A stretch of DNA of 64,000 nucleotides. It comes from Pseudomonas sp. Au-Pse12. Its GTDB lineage: Bacteria > Pseudomonadota > Gammaproteobacteria > Pseudomonadales > Pseudomonadaceae. The stretch is from positions 124,001 to 188,000 of the forward strand of contig NZ_JAJTTH010000001.1 of the NCBI RefSeq assembly GCF_021341665.1, written 5' to 3'. This document shows positions 48,932 through 58,800 of this stretch, in pieces. Each line of letters starts with the position of its first letter. Position 1 is the stretch's first letter. The position numbers and the translations under genes are program-made. The notes under the pieces were generated by a model. It saw only the letters and a list, made by a program, of their open reading frames with translations, ran no database searches and had not been told where the DNA came from.

Positions 48932-50669
48932 CCGGCAAGGGCTTTCCGACCTGCTGCAGCCGGTGCGCGGGCGCCTGCTGCTGGCCATGCTGCTGCAGGC
49001 CCTGGCGGCGCTGGTGGGGCTGCTGCCGTTCATCGCCGTGGCCGAGCTGGCGCCGCCGCTGCTGGCCGGCGAGCTGGATGCGCCGCACGCGCAGTTCTGG
49101 CTGCTGGCCGGCGCCGTGGCCTTGCTCCTGCGCCTGCTCGGGCTGGCGGCGGCGTTGCAGATCACCCACCTGGCCGACAGCGACCTGCAACGCCAGCTGC
49201 GCCAGCGGATTGCCGCGCACCTGGCGCGGGTGCCCCTGGCCTGGTTCGGCCCGCAGCGCGAGACCGCCGAGCGCGCCTTGCTGGATGACGTCGGCGCCTT
49301 GCACCAGTTGGTGGCGCACCTGCCCAACAATGCGGTGGCGGCGCTGGTGGTGCCCCTGGCCAGCCTGGTCTACCTGCTGGCGGTGAGCCTGCCCATGACC
49401 CTGGTGGTGCTGGTGCCGCCGCTGCTGGCGCTGTGGCGCCTGCGGGTGATGCGTACCCCGGCCTATCAGGCCGAGCGCCAGCGCCTGGGGGCGGCCCTGG
49501 GCGAGTTGTCCACGGCGACCCTGAACTTTGTCCAGAGCATCGCCATGGTCAAGTCCTTCGGCCGCGCGGAACGGGTGCAGGCCGACTTCTTCAAGGCGGT
49601 GCAGGGCTTCGGGCGCTTCTTCTCGCAGTGGGTGGAGCGCTGGGCCGGCCTGGGTGCCAGTGTCGAGGTGCTGCTCTCGCCCCTGCTGGTGCTGGCCCTG
49701 GTGCTGGTGGCCGGGGTGCCGCTGACGGCGGCGGGCTGGCTGCAACCGGCGCAGTTGCTGCCGTTCGCCTTGCTCGGCCCGGCCCTGGCGGCGCCGGTGG
49801 CGGCCCTGGGGCATGGTGCCGATTCGCTGGTCCAGGGCCGGGCAGCGGCGCAGCGCATCAGTGCGGTGCTGAACACCCCGGTGCTGGCGCAGCCGGCGTT
49901 TTCCCTGGAGCCCGAGGGGCACCAGGTGGTTTTTGATGAAGTGGCGTTCAGCTACCCCGACGGCACCCAGGTGCTGCGCGGCATCGACCTGCAATTGCAG
50001 CCCGGCACACTGACCGCCCTGGTGGGGGACTCGGGGGCCGGCAAATCGACCCTGGCGACCTTGCTGGCGCGCTTTGCCGATGTCAGCGCCGGGGCCATCC
50101 GCATTGGCGGCGTCGATCTGCGGGACATGGACAGCGCGACCCTGTATCGCCAAGTGGCCTTTGTCTTCCAGGAGGTGCGCCTGCTGCGCGCCAGCGTTCT
50201 CGACAACCTGCGCCTGGGGCGCCCCGAGGCCAGCCTGGCCGACGTCGAAGAGGCGGCCCGCGCGGCGCAGATCCACGCGCGCATCGCCGCCTTGCCCGAG
50301 GGCTACCACAGCCAGCTGGGCAGTGGCGTACAGCTGTCCGGCGGTGAAGTGCAACGCCTGGGCATTGCCCGGGCGATGCTCAGTCGGGCGCCGATCCTGG
50401 TGCTTGACGAGGCCACCGCCGCCAGCGACCCGCAGTCCGAGGCGGCGATCCAGCAGGCCCTGTCGCGGTTGGCGGCGGGGCGCACGGTGCTGGTGATCGC
50501 TCATCGCCTGAGCAGCATCCAGGACGCCGACCAGATCGCCGTGCTGCAAGGCGGGCAACTGGTGGAGTGCGGCCAGCACCAGCGCTTGCTGGAGCAGCAG
50601 GGGGTGTATGCCGGGCTGTGGGCGGCGCAGCAGTTCTGCGCCGCGCAGACAGTGGAGGGCCAGGCATGA
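48924..50669 (+). CDS. pchH: ABC half-transporter of the enantio-pyochelin operon
   Basis: A 581-residue fused membrane/ATPase half-transporter. About six spans fill residues 15-300; the ATPase has Walker [15 protein letters not shown] (about 371-384), [15 protein letters not shown], and [18 protein letters not shown]. aeruginosa PchH is similar in length (about 570). GTG 48924 has AAGGA ten bases upstream; a GTG at 48915 is too close to it. It overlaps the end of pchD and abuts pchI, with which it forms a heterodimer. In the family, such pairs (as YbtP/YbtQ) import ferric siderophore or export the product; direction is not visible here. Confidence 0.9.
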   Translation: MADRQGLSDLLQPVRGRLLLAMLLQALAALVGLLPFIAVAELAPPLLAGELDAPHAQFWLLAGAVALLLRLLGLAAALQITHLADSDLQRQLRQRIAAHLARVPLAWFGPQRETAERALLDDVGALHQLVAHLPNNAVAALVVPLASLVYLLAVSLPMTLVVLVPPLLALWRLRVMRTPAYQAERQRLGAALGELSTATLNFVQSIAMVKSFGRAERVQADFFKAVQGFGRFFSQWVERWAGLGASVEVLLSPLLVLALVLVAGVPLTAAGWLQPAQLLPFALLGPALAAPVAALGHGADSLVQGRAAAQRISAVLNTPVLAQPAFSLEPEGHQVVFDEVAFSYPDGTQVLRGIDLQLQPGTLTALVGDSGAGKSTLATLLARFADVSAGAIRIGGVDLRDMDSATLYRQVAFVFQEVRLLRASVLDNLRLGRPEASLADVEEAARAAQIHARIAALPEGYHSQLGSGVQLSGGEVQRLGIARAMLSRAPILVLDEATAASDPQSEAAIQQALSRLAAGRTVLVIAHRLSSIQDADQIAVLQGGQLVECGQHQRLLEQQGVYAGLWAAQQFCAAQTVEGQA

Positions 50670-52429
50670 TTGGCGCCCTGTTACGCAGTTTGCAGCCGGC
50701 CGAAGCCCGCCTGCTGCGCCGGGCCTTGCTGGCCATGGCCGCCAGCGCCCTGGCCCAGGGCGCGGCGCTGGCCTTGTTGCCGATGGCGTTCGCCAGCCTG
50801 TTCGAGGCCGCCGCGGGGCACGAGCCCTGGCGATGGGCGGCGACCTTTGCGGTGCTGGCGGGGCTGTGCCTGGGGTTGCGCCGGCATGCCCAGCTCGCGG
50901 GTTACCGCGCTGGCGCCGCCGCGGCGCAATCGTTGAACCTGCGCATCGGCCAGCAACTGGTGCGCCTGCCCCTGGAGTGGTTCGTCGAGCGCCGCAGCGC
51001 CGAGCTCAACCGGCTGGTGACCCACACCGTGCTGCAGATCATGAGCGCCCCGGCGCACTTGCTGCAGCCCATGGCCAACGCCGTGCTGACGCCCCTGGCG
51101 CTGCTCCTGGCGCTGTTCTTCTACGACCGTTCCATGGCCCTGGCGGCCCTGGCCAGCGTGCCCCTGCTGCTGGTGTTCTACCACTGGGGCGTGCGCTGGG
51201 GCGCTCAGGCCGAAAGCCGCAGCGAGGCGGCGGCCAACGAAGCGGCGGCGCGGGTCCTGGAGTTTCTGCGCCAGCAGCCGTTGCTGCGGGCCAGTGGCCG
51301 CAGCGGCGAAGGCTTCAACCTGCTCACCGAGGCCTTGCAGCAACAGCGCCGGGCCCAGCGCCGGGCCCACTGGCGGACCTTTCCGGCGGCCCTGGGGCTG
51401 GCGGTGGTGCTCCAGGCGGGGTACACCGCGGTGCTGCTGTGCGGCCTGTATGCGGTGCTTGGGGCCAGCCTCGGCGCGGCCCAATACCTGGCGCTGGCGG
51501 TGCTTGCCACTTGCCTGGTGGAACCCATGGGTGCGCTGGTCAACCTCGGCACCACCTTGCGCCAGACCCGCCACGGCCTGAACCGCCTGCGCCATCTGTT
51601 GCGCCTGCCGGCGCTGGCAGAGCCGGGCCAGCCCCGAGAACCCCAGGGGCAGCAGCTGCAGGTGCGCGACCTGGGGCTGGTGCGCCAGGAACAGGTGATC
51701 CTGCAGGGCATCAGCTTCGACCTGCCGCCGGCTTCACTGAACCTGCTGGTGGGCGCTTCGGGCTCCGGCAAGTCGAGCCTGCTGCGCCTGCTGGCGCGGT
51801 TCAGCGACGTCAGTAGCGGCGCCATCCTGCTTGGCGGCGTCGACCTGCGCCAGTTGTCGGCCGAACAGCGGGATCGCTCGATCGCCCTGATGTTCCAGGA
51901 CTGCCCGCCGCTGGCCGCGAGCCTGTTGGACAACCTGCGCCTGGGCCGCCCCGAGGCCAGCGACGACCAGCTGATGGAGGCGGCCCGCGCCACCGGCCTG
52001 GATCGCGTCGCCGAGCGCCTGCCCCAGGGCTGGCAGACCCGGGTCGGCGACGGCGGGGTCAGCCTTTCCGGGGGCGAACGCCAGTGCCTGGCGCTGGCCC
52101 GGGTGCTGCTCAAGGACGCCAGCCTGATCCTGCTGGACGAACCCACCGCCGCCCTGGATGCCATCAGCGAGGCCCGGGTCAACCGCTGCCTGCTGCAACT
52201 GGCGCGCAAGCACACGGTGCTGCTGGTGACCCACAAGCCGACCCTGGCCCCGAGCGCCGGGCAGATCCTCCTGCTGGACCAGGGTCGCCTGGCCCAGCAC
52301 GGCACCCATAGCCAACTGATGGCGGCCCCGGGCCGTTATCGCGAACTGTTTGACGAGCGCGAAGCGATCAATCGCTGGCGCTTGCGCACACCTTCTTCCG
52401 TACCCCAAAGGACCGTCCACCATGACTGA
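50666..52429 (+). CDS. pchI: ABC half-transporter, partner of PchH
   Basis: A 587-residue half-transporter of the same architecture: membrane domain to about 310 and ATPase domain with Walker A GASGSGKSSLLRLL (about residue 366), the signature LSGGERQCLALARVL and LILLDEPTAALDA. The ATG overlaps the PchH stop (ATGA). It lacks an obvious signal for another substrate, so with PchH it forms a heterodimeric inner membrane transporter. Its last eight bases overlap the start of pchE. The equivalent pair in P. aeruginosa lies at the other end of the pch operon, so gene order differs while content is conserved. Confidence 0.9.
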   Translation: MIGALLRSLQPAEARLLRRALLAMAASALAQGAALALLPMAFASLFEAAAGHEPWRWAATFAVLAGLCLGLRRHAQLAGYRAGAAAAQSLNLRIGQQLVRLPLEWFVERRSAELNRLVTHTVLQIMSAPAHLLQPMANAVLTPLALLLALFFYDRSMALAALASVPLLLVFYHWGVRWGAQAESRSEAAANEAAARVLEFLRQQPLLRASGRSGEGFNLLTEALQQQRRAQRRAHWRTFPAALGLAVVLQAGYTAVLLCGLYAVLGASLGAAQYLALAVLATCLVEPMGALVNLGTTLRQTRHGLNRLRHLLRLPALAEPGQPREPQGQQLQVRDLGLVRQEQVILQGISFDLPPASLNLLVGASGSGKSSLLRLLARFSDVSSGAILLGGVDLRQLSAEQRDRSIALMFQDCPPLAASLLDNLRLGRPEASDDQLMEAARATGLDRVAERLPQGWQTRVGDGGVSLSGGERQCLALARVLLKDASLILLDEPTAALDAISEARVNRCLLQLARKHTVLLVTHKPTLAPSAGQILLLDQGRLAQHGTHSQLMAAPGRYRELFDEREAINRWRLRTPSSVPQRTVHHD

Positions 52430-55400
52430 TAACCCAGCACTGGCACGCGCTCATCCAGCGGACGCCGGCCTGAGTCATTCACCCCAAGGACTCTGTGAAG
52501 GCATCGCCCGGTTGCTCGGCTACGCGCCCGGGGACCTTGAGGCGGATGCGTCGCTGATCGAGCAGGGCCTCGACTCGGTGAGCATCATGCGCCTGCCGGC
52601 GCTGCTGGCCAGCGAAGGCGTGGCCCTGAGCTTCGCCGAACTGATCCAGCAGCCGACCCTGGCCGCCTGGTGGGCGCTGATCGAGGCCCGCCGTGGCCTC
52701 GCGGCGCCGCGCCTGCAGGCCGTGGCCACCCCCCCGGTCAGCGACGATTTTGCCCTGACCCCGCTGCAACAGGCCTACTGGTTCGGCCGCGACCCGGGCA
52801 TGCCCCTGGGCGGCGTCGGCTGCCACCTGTACCAGGAACTGGACGGCCACGGTCTGGAGCCGCAGCGCCTGGAGCAGGCGCTGCGCCGCCTGTGCCAGCG
52901 CCACCCGATGCTGCGCGCCTGTTTCATCAGCGACACCTGCCAGCGCATCCTGCCCCAGAGCCCCTGGCCCGGGCTGACCGTCCACGACCTGCGCCAGGCG
53001 TCCTGCGTCGGCGCCGCCGAGGCCCTGGAGCAGGTCCGCGAAAGCCTTTCGCACCGGTGCCTGGAGGTCAGCCGCGGGCAGGTGTTCGACGTGCAACTGA
53101 GCCTGCTGCCCGAAGGCCGCAGCCGCTTGCACCTGAATATCGATCTGCTGGTGGCCGACGTGCTCAGCATCGGCATCCTGCTGCGCGATCTGGCGCTGAT
53201 CCACGCCGGCCAGGAACACCGCCTGCCGGCCCTGGAGTGGGACTTCGCCGACTACCTGCGGGCCGAGCAGGAACTGCGCGCGCCGCAGCTGGCGGCCGCC
53301 CGGGACTATTGGCTGGAACGCCTGGAAGCGCTGCCGGACGGCCCGCAACTGCCCCTGGCCCAGGAGCCGCAGACGCTTGGCACTCCGCGCTTCCGGCGCC
53401 TGGCCATGCGCCTGGACCAGGCCCAGTTGCAAGCCCTGGAACAGCGCGCCCGGCAACACGGCCTGACCCTGGCCAGCGTGCTGGCCTGCGCCTATGCCCA
53501 GGTGCTCGGCCGCTGGAGCGCCAGCCAGCATTTCCTGCTCAACGTGCCGCTGTTCAATCGCCAGGAACTGCACCCCTGCGTGCCCGATTTGCTGGCGGAC
53601 TTTTCCAACCTGGTGCTGCTTGAAGTGGACCTGCGCCAGCCCGCGTCCTTCAGCCAGCAGGCGTTGGCGCTGCAGGCCCAGTTGCACCGCGACATCGCCC
53701 ACAGCGCCTGGCCCGGGGTCGAGGTGCTGCGCGAGCGCGCGCGGCTGCGCCAGGGCGGAGGCCAGGGCGCGCCGGTGGTGTTCGCCTGCAACCTGGGCCC
53801 GGCCTTTGTCGACGCCACCTGCCGCGAGCAACTGGGCGAACCGGGCTGGGCGCTGTCGCAGACCCCCCAGGTGTGGCTCGACCACCAGAGCTACCCGCTG
53901 GCCGACGGCTTGCTGTTGAACTGGGACGCGGTGGACGCGCTGTTCCCCGAAGGCCTGCTGGAGCAGATGTTCGACGCCTACCGCGCCTTGCTGCTGTGGC
54001 TGTGCGCCAACGACTGGCAACAGGTGGCGCCGTTGCCGCTGCCGGCGGCGCAGCAGCAACAGCGCCAGCGGGTCAATGCCACCGAACGCGCCACGCCCGC
54101 GCAGTGCCTGCACCAGGGCTTTTTCCTGCAGGCGCGCCAGCACCCCGAGGCGCTGGCGCTGATCGACGAACAAGGCCACCTGAGCTACGCCGAGCTGGCT
54201 CGGCAGGCCCTGCAACTGGCCGGGGCGCTGGTGGCGTGGGGCGTGCAGCCGGGTGACGCAGTGGCGATCACTCTGCCCAAGGGCCGCGAACAGGTGGTCG
54301 CGGTGCTGGGGATTCTCGCCGCCGGGGCGGTCTACGTACCGGTGGGCATCGAACAGCCGCCAGCGCGCCGCGACATGATCTATCAGCGCGCCGGGGCGCG
54401 GGTGGTGATCACCGATCAAGCCCACCGCGACGGTGGCATCTGGCTCGCCGAACTGCGGGTGGTGACCCTGGCCCAGGCGGCGCCGGCCCGCGCCCTGGAG
54501 CAGCCCCTGGCGCTGGCCGCCGATGCCCTGGCCTACGTGATCTTCACCTCGGGCACCACCGGCGAGCCCAAGGGCGTCGAGCTCTGCCATCAGGCGGCGA
54601 TGAACACCGTCGCGGCGATCAACCGGCGTTACCAGGTCAGCGCCGAGGACCGGGTGCTGGGGCTCTCGGCCCTGGATTTCGACCTGTCGGTGTACGACCT
54701 CTTCGGCCCGCTGAGTGTCGGCGGTGCCCTGGTATTGCCCGCGGACAGCCTGCGCAAGGAACCCCGGGAATGGCTGCGGCTGATCCGCGAGCAGCGGGTA
54801 AGCCTGTGGAACTCGGTGCCGGCGCTGCTGGACATGCTGACCCTGCAAGTGCGCGACGGCGCCGGGCTCGGGGCATTGCGCCTGGCCATGGTGTCCGGCG
54901 ACTGGGTCGGCCTCGACCTGCCACGGCGCCTGGAGCAAGCGGCGGGCCGCCACGTGCCGTTCGTGGCCCTGGGCGGCGCCACCGAGGCGGCGATCTGGTC
55001 CAACTATCAGGAAGTGACGGCGGTGCCCGCGCACTGGCGCTCGATCCCCTACGGCCGGCCCCTGGACAACCAGCGCTTCCGGGTGGTGGACAGCCAGGGC
55101 CGGGACTGCCCGGACTGGGTGCCCGGCGAGCTGTGGATCGGCGGCGCCGGGGTGGCCGCCGGCTATCGCGGCCTGCCGGCCCTCAGCGCCCAGCGCTTTG
55201 TCGAGCATGACGGCGGGCGCTGGTACCGCACTGGCGACCAGGGCCGCTACTGGGTCGACGGCAGCCTGGAGTTTCTCGGGCGCCTGGACCATCAGGTCAA
55301 GGTCCGTGGCTTTCGCATCGAACTGGCGGAAATCGACCTGGCCCTGGAGCGCCACCCCGCCATCGACCGCGCGCTGAGCCTGGTGCTGCCCGGCAGCGAA

Positions 55401-55892
55401 GCGCAGTTGGCGGCGGTGCTGCTGGCCCGGGAGCCGCTGCCCGAGCCCCAGGCCCTGCGCCAGTGGCTGGGGCAATGGCTGCCCGAACACATGCTTCCGG
55501 ATACCTGGCTGAGCCTGGCCGAGCTGCCCCTGAGCAGTAACGGCAAGGTCGATCGCGCGGCCCTCCTGTGGCTGCTGCAGGAACAGCGCCGGGGCATCCA
55601 GCCGCAGAGCGCCGAACCGCCGCAAGGGGAGTGGGAAGAAGCCGTGGCCGCGCTGTGGCAGGAGCTGCTGGACGTGCCGCAGGTGGGCCGGCATCAGGGC
55701 TTTTTCGCCCTGGGTGGCAACAGCCTGCTGGCGGCCCGCTTGATCGAACGCATCGCCCGGCAGTTCCAGCTGGAACTGTCGCTCAAGGATTTTTTCAACG
55801 CGGCCACCGTGGCCCTGCAGGGGCAGTTGCTCGCCTCGCGCCGGGAACAGCGGCCCGTCAATCAGAACGCAATGGTGGAGGGCGTGTTATGA
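52422..55892 (+). CDS. pchE: Dihydroaeruginoic acid synthetase without epimerase domain
   Basis: A 1156-residue NRPS. Order: aryl carrier domain with GLDSVSIM (phosphopantetheine Ser52); cyclisation domain (about 130-560) with the DLLVADVLS form of the DxxxxD motif; adenylation domain (about 590-1060) with FTSGTTGEPKG, YRTGDQGRYW, VKVRGFRIELAE and NGKVDRA; carrier domain with GGNSLLA (Ser1101). P. aeruginosa PchE is about 1438 residues because an epimerase is inserted in its A domain; here the A8 to A10 motifs run on without insertion. So L-Cys chirality is kept, the reason for enantio-pyochelin. It loads salicylate from PchD and forms the first thiazoline. ATG 52422, AAGGA nine bases upstream. 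Confidence 0.94.
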   Translation: MTDNPALARAHPADAGLSHSPQGLCEGIARLLGYAPGDLEADASLIEQGLDSVSIMRLPALLASEGVALSFAELIQQPTLAAWWALIEARRGLAAPRLQAVATPPVSDDFALTPLQQAYWFGRDPGMPLGGVGCHLYQELDGHGLEPQRLEQALRRLCQRHPMLRACFISDTCQRILPQSPWPGLTVHDLRQASCVGAAEALEQVRESLSHRCLEVSRGQVFDVQLSLLPEGRSRLHLNIDLLVADVLSIGILLRDLALIHAGQEHRLPALEWDFADYLRAEQELRAPQLAAARDYWLERLEALPDGPQLPLAQEPQTLGTPRFRRLAMRLDQAQLQALEQRARQHGLTLASVLACAYAQVLGRWSASQHFLLNVPLFNRQELHPCVPDLLADFSNLVLLEVDLRQPASFSQQALALQAQLHRDIAHSAWPGVEVLRERARLRQGGGQGAPVVFACNLGPAFVDATCREQLGEPGWALSQTPQVWLDHQSYPLADGLLLNWDAVDALFPEGLLEQMFDAYRALLLWLCANDWQQVAPLPLPAAQQQQRQRVNATERATPAQCLHQGFFLQARQHPEALALIDEQGHLSYAELARQALQLAGALVAWGVQPGDAVAITLPKGREQVVAVLGILAAGAVYVPVGIEQPPARRDMIYQRAGARVVITDQAHRDGGIWLAELRVVTLAQAAPARALEQPLALAADALAYVIFTSGTTGEPKGVELCHQAAMNTVAAINRRYQVSAEDRVLGLSALDFDLSVYDLFGPLSVGGALVLPADSLRKEPREWLRLIREQRVSLWNSVPALLDMLTLQVRDGAGLGALRLAMVSGDWVGLDLPRRLEQAAGRHVPFVALGGATEAAIWSNYQEVTAVPAHWRSIPYGRPLDNQRFRVVDSQGRDCPDWVPGELWIGGAGVAAGYRGLPALSAQRFVEHDGGRWYRTGDQGRYWVDGSLEFLGRLDHQVKVRGFRIELAEIDLALERHPAIDRALSLVLPGSEAQLAAVLLAREPLPEPQALRQWLGQWLPEHMLPDTWLSLAELPLSSNGKVDRAALLWLLQEQRRGIQPQSAEPPQGEWEEAVAALWQELLDVPQVGRHQGFFALGGNSLLAARLIERIARQFQLELSLKDFFNAATVALQGQLLASRREQRPVNQNAMVEGVL

Positions 55893-58800
55893 CGCTGCAA
55901 CAACTGCAACAGGACCTGCAACAACTGGGCGTGGAGCTCTGGGAAGAACAGGGCCGCCTGCGCTATCGGGCCCCGGCCGGGGTCATGGACGAGGCGCGCC
56001 TGAACCAGCTGCGCGAGCACAAGGAGGCGTTGCTGCAACAGCTGCAGGCGGCGCAGATGCCGACCCTGGAGGCCGACCATTCGGCCCGCGAAGAACCCTT
56101 CCCGCTGACCGATGTGCAGGCCGCCTACTTGCTGGGCCGCACCAGCGCCTTCAGCTATGGCGGGGTGGCCTGCCACGGCTACCTGGAATTCGCCCAGCAG
56201 GACCTCGACCCGCTGCGCCTGGAGCAGGCCTGGAACCAGTTGATCGCGCGCCACGAGATGCTCCGGGCGGTGGTGCTGGAGGAGGGCTACCAGCGCATCC
56301 TGCCCCAGGTGCCGCACTACGCCATCGCCTGCCACGACCTGCGTCAGGACGACGGCAGCGCCTTGCAGGCCCTGCGTGAGCGCATGGAACTGCGCCGCGC
56401 CACGCCGCAGCAATGGCCGCTGATCGAGCTGTGCGTGAGCCAGGGCCGCGACACCTCGCGCCTGCACCTGTCGGTGGACCTGCTGGTGTGCGACTACCAG
56501 AGCGTGCGCATGCTGCTGGCCGAATTGCAGCAGTTGTATCGCGGCGAGAGCCTGCCGGCGCCGGCGCAGATCAGCTTTCGCGACTATGTGCTGGGGGAGC
56601 GCCGCCTGCGTGAGCAGCCGCGCTACCAGCGTGACCGCGACTACTGGTGGGCGCGGGTCGACAGCCTGCCGGGAGCGCCGGAACTGCCATTGCTGGGGGC
56701 GCCCAGCGGGCCGCGCTTCCAGCGCCGGGCCATGAGCCTGGAAGCCCGCGACTGCAACGCCCTGCGCCTGAACGCGGCGGCGGCCGGGGTCGGGGTCTCG
56801 GCGGCGATCCTCTCGGCCTACGCCGAAACCCTCGGGCGCTGGAGCCGGCGCGGGCATTTCTGCCTGAGCCTGACCCTGCTCAATCGCCTGTCGCTGCACC
56901 CCCAGGTCGACCGCCTGGTGGGCGACTTCAGCTCGGTGGAGCTGCTGGAAGTGCAGACCCTGCAAGGCGGCAGCTTCGGCCAGCGCAGCCAGCAGTTGCA
57001 GGAGCGCCTGTGGCAGGACATGGACCACCGCCTGTGTTCGGGCATCGAAGTGCTGCGCGAGCTGGCGCGGCGCAAGGGCCAGGACGCGGCGCTGATGCCC
57101 TACGCCTTCACCAGCACCCTGGGGGCTGGCGGCGAGAGCGGCGGCGGGGCCTTCATGCCCGGCGCCGAGTTGGTGTTCGGCATCAGCCAGACGCCCCAGG
57201 TGCTGATCGATTGCCAGGTCAGCGAGCGTGACGACGGCCTGGCGATCAACTGGGACATCCGCGAAGGGGTGTTCAGCGAAACCCTGCTGGATGCGCTGTT
57301 CGACACCTTCGAACGGCTGCTCAAGCGCCTGGCCCGGGAACCCTCGGCCTGGACCCTGGACGACTGCCTGGAGCTGCCGGCGGCGCAGCGCCTGCAACGC
57401 GAGCTGGTGAACCAGAGCCGCGCGCCGTTGCCCGAGGGGCTGCTGCATGAGCCGTTCTGGCGCCAGGCGGCCACGGCGCCGCAGCGTGTGGCGCTGATTC
57501 AGGGCGCCGCGCAAGTGAGTTACGGCGAGCTGGCCGGGCGCGCCGAAGCCGTGGCCGAGGCCCTGCTCGACGCCGGCTGCCAGCCTGGGGAGCGGGTCGC
57601 GGTGTGCATGCACAAGGGCCTGGAACAGGTGATCGCGGTGCTCGGCATTCTGCGCGCCGGGGCCGCCTACCTGCCGCTGGACACCAACCAGCCCGAGGCC
57701 CGGCGCCAGCTGATCCTGGACAACGCCGAGGTCGGCCGGGTGCTCAGCCAGTCCTGGCTGAGCGATGAGTTGTGCTGGCCGTCGCGGGTGACCCAGGTGA
57801 TCCAGGTCGACCAGGGCCCGCGGCTGCCGCAGCGGCCCGTGCCCAGCGTGGCCATCGACCCGCAGCAACTGGCCTACGTGATCTACACCTCCGGCTCCAC
57901 CGGGGTGCCCAAGGGCGTGATGATCAGCCATCAGGCGGCGCTCAATACCGTGGTCGACATCAACCAGCGCTTGGCCATCGACGCCGATGACCGGGTGCTG
58001 GCCCTGGCCAGCCTGGGCTTCGACCTGTCGGTGTACGACATCTTCGGCCTGCTGGCGGTGGGAAGCGCCCTGGTGCTGCCGGACCCGCAGCGCCGTGCCG
58101 ACCCTTCGCACTGGGCCGAGTGCGCCCGGGAACACGGGGTGACCCTGTGGAACTCGGTGCCGGCGCAATTGCAGATGCTCACCCACTACCTGCAGGCGGT
58201 GCCGTCCATGGCCCCGGGTTCCCTGCGGCTGGCGCTGCTGTCGGGGGACTGGATCCCCCTGAACCTGCCGGCGGAGGCCGCCCAACTGCTGCCCCGGCTG
58301 CGGCTGATCAGCCTGGGGGGCGCCACCGAAGCGGCGATCTGGTCGATCTACTACCCGATCACCCAGGTCGACCCGCAGTGGCGCAGCATTCCCTACGGCC
58401 GGCCGCTGGCCAACCAGCGCTTCATGATCCTCGACGAGCAGGGCCGCGACCGTCCGCAAGGGGTGGCCGGCGAGCTGTACATCGCCGGCAGCGGCCTGGC
58501 CCTGGGCTACCTGGGGGATGCCGAGAAGACCGCCGAGCGCTTTGTCGACCATCCGCGCAGCGGCGAGCGCCTGTACCGCACCGGTGACCTGGGGCGCTAC
58601 CTGGAGGACGGCCTGATCGAGTTCCTGGGCCGCGAGGATTTCCAGGTCAAGGTGCGCGGTCATCGCATCGAACTGGCGGAAGTGGAAAGCGCCTTGCTCA
58701 GCCATCCGGATGTGGAATCGGCGGTGGTGGTGGCCGCGGGCGAGGGCGCCTTCGACCGGCGCCTGCAAGCCTGCCTGACGGCCAGCCTGCGCGACACGCC

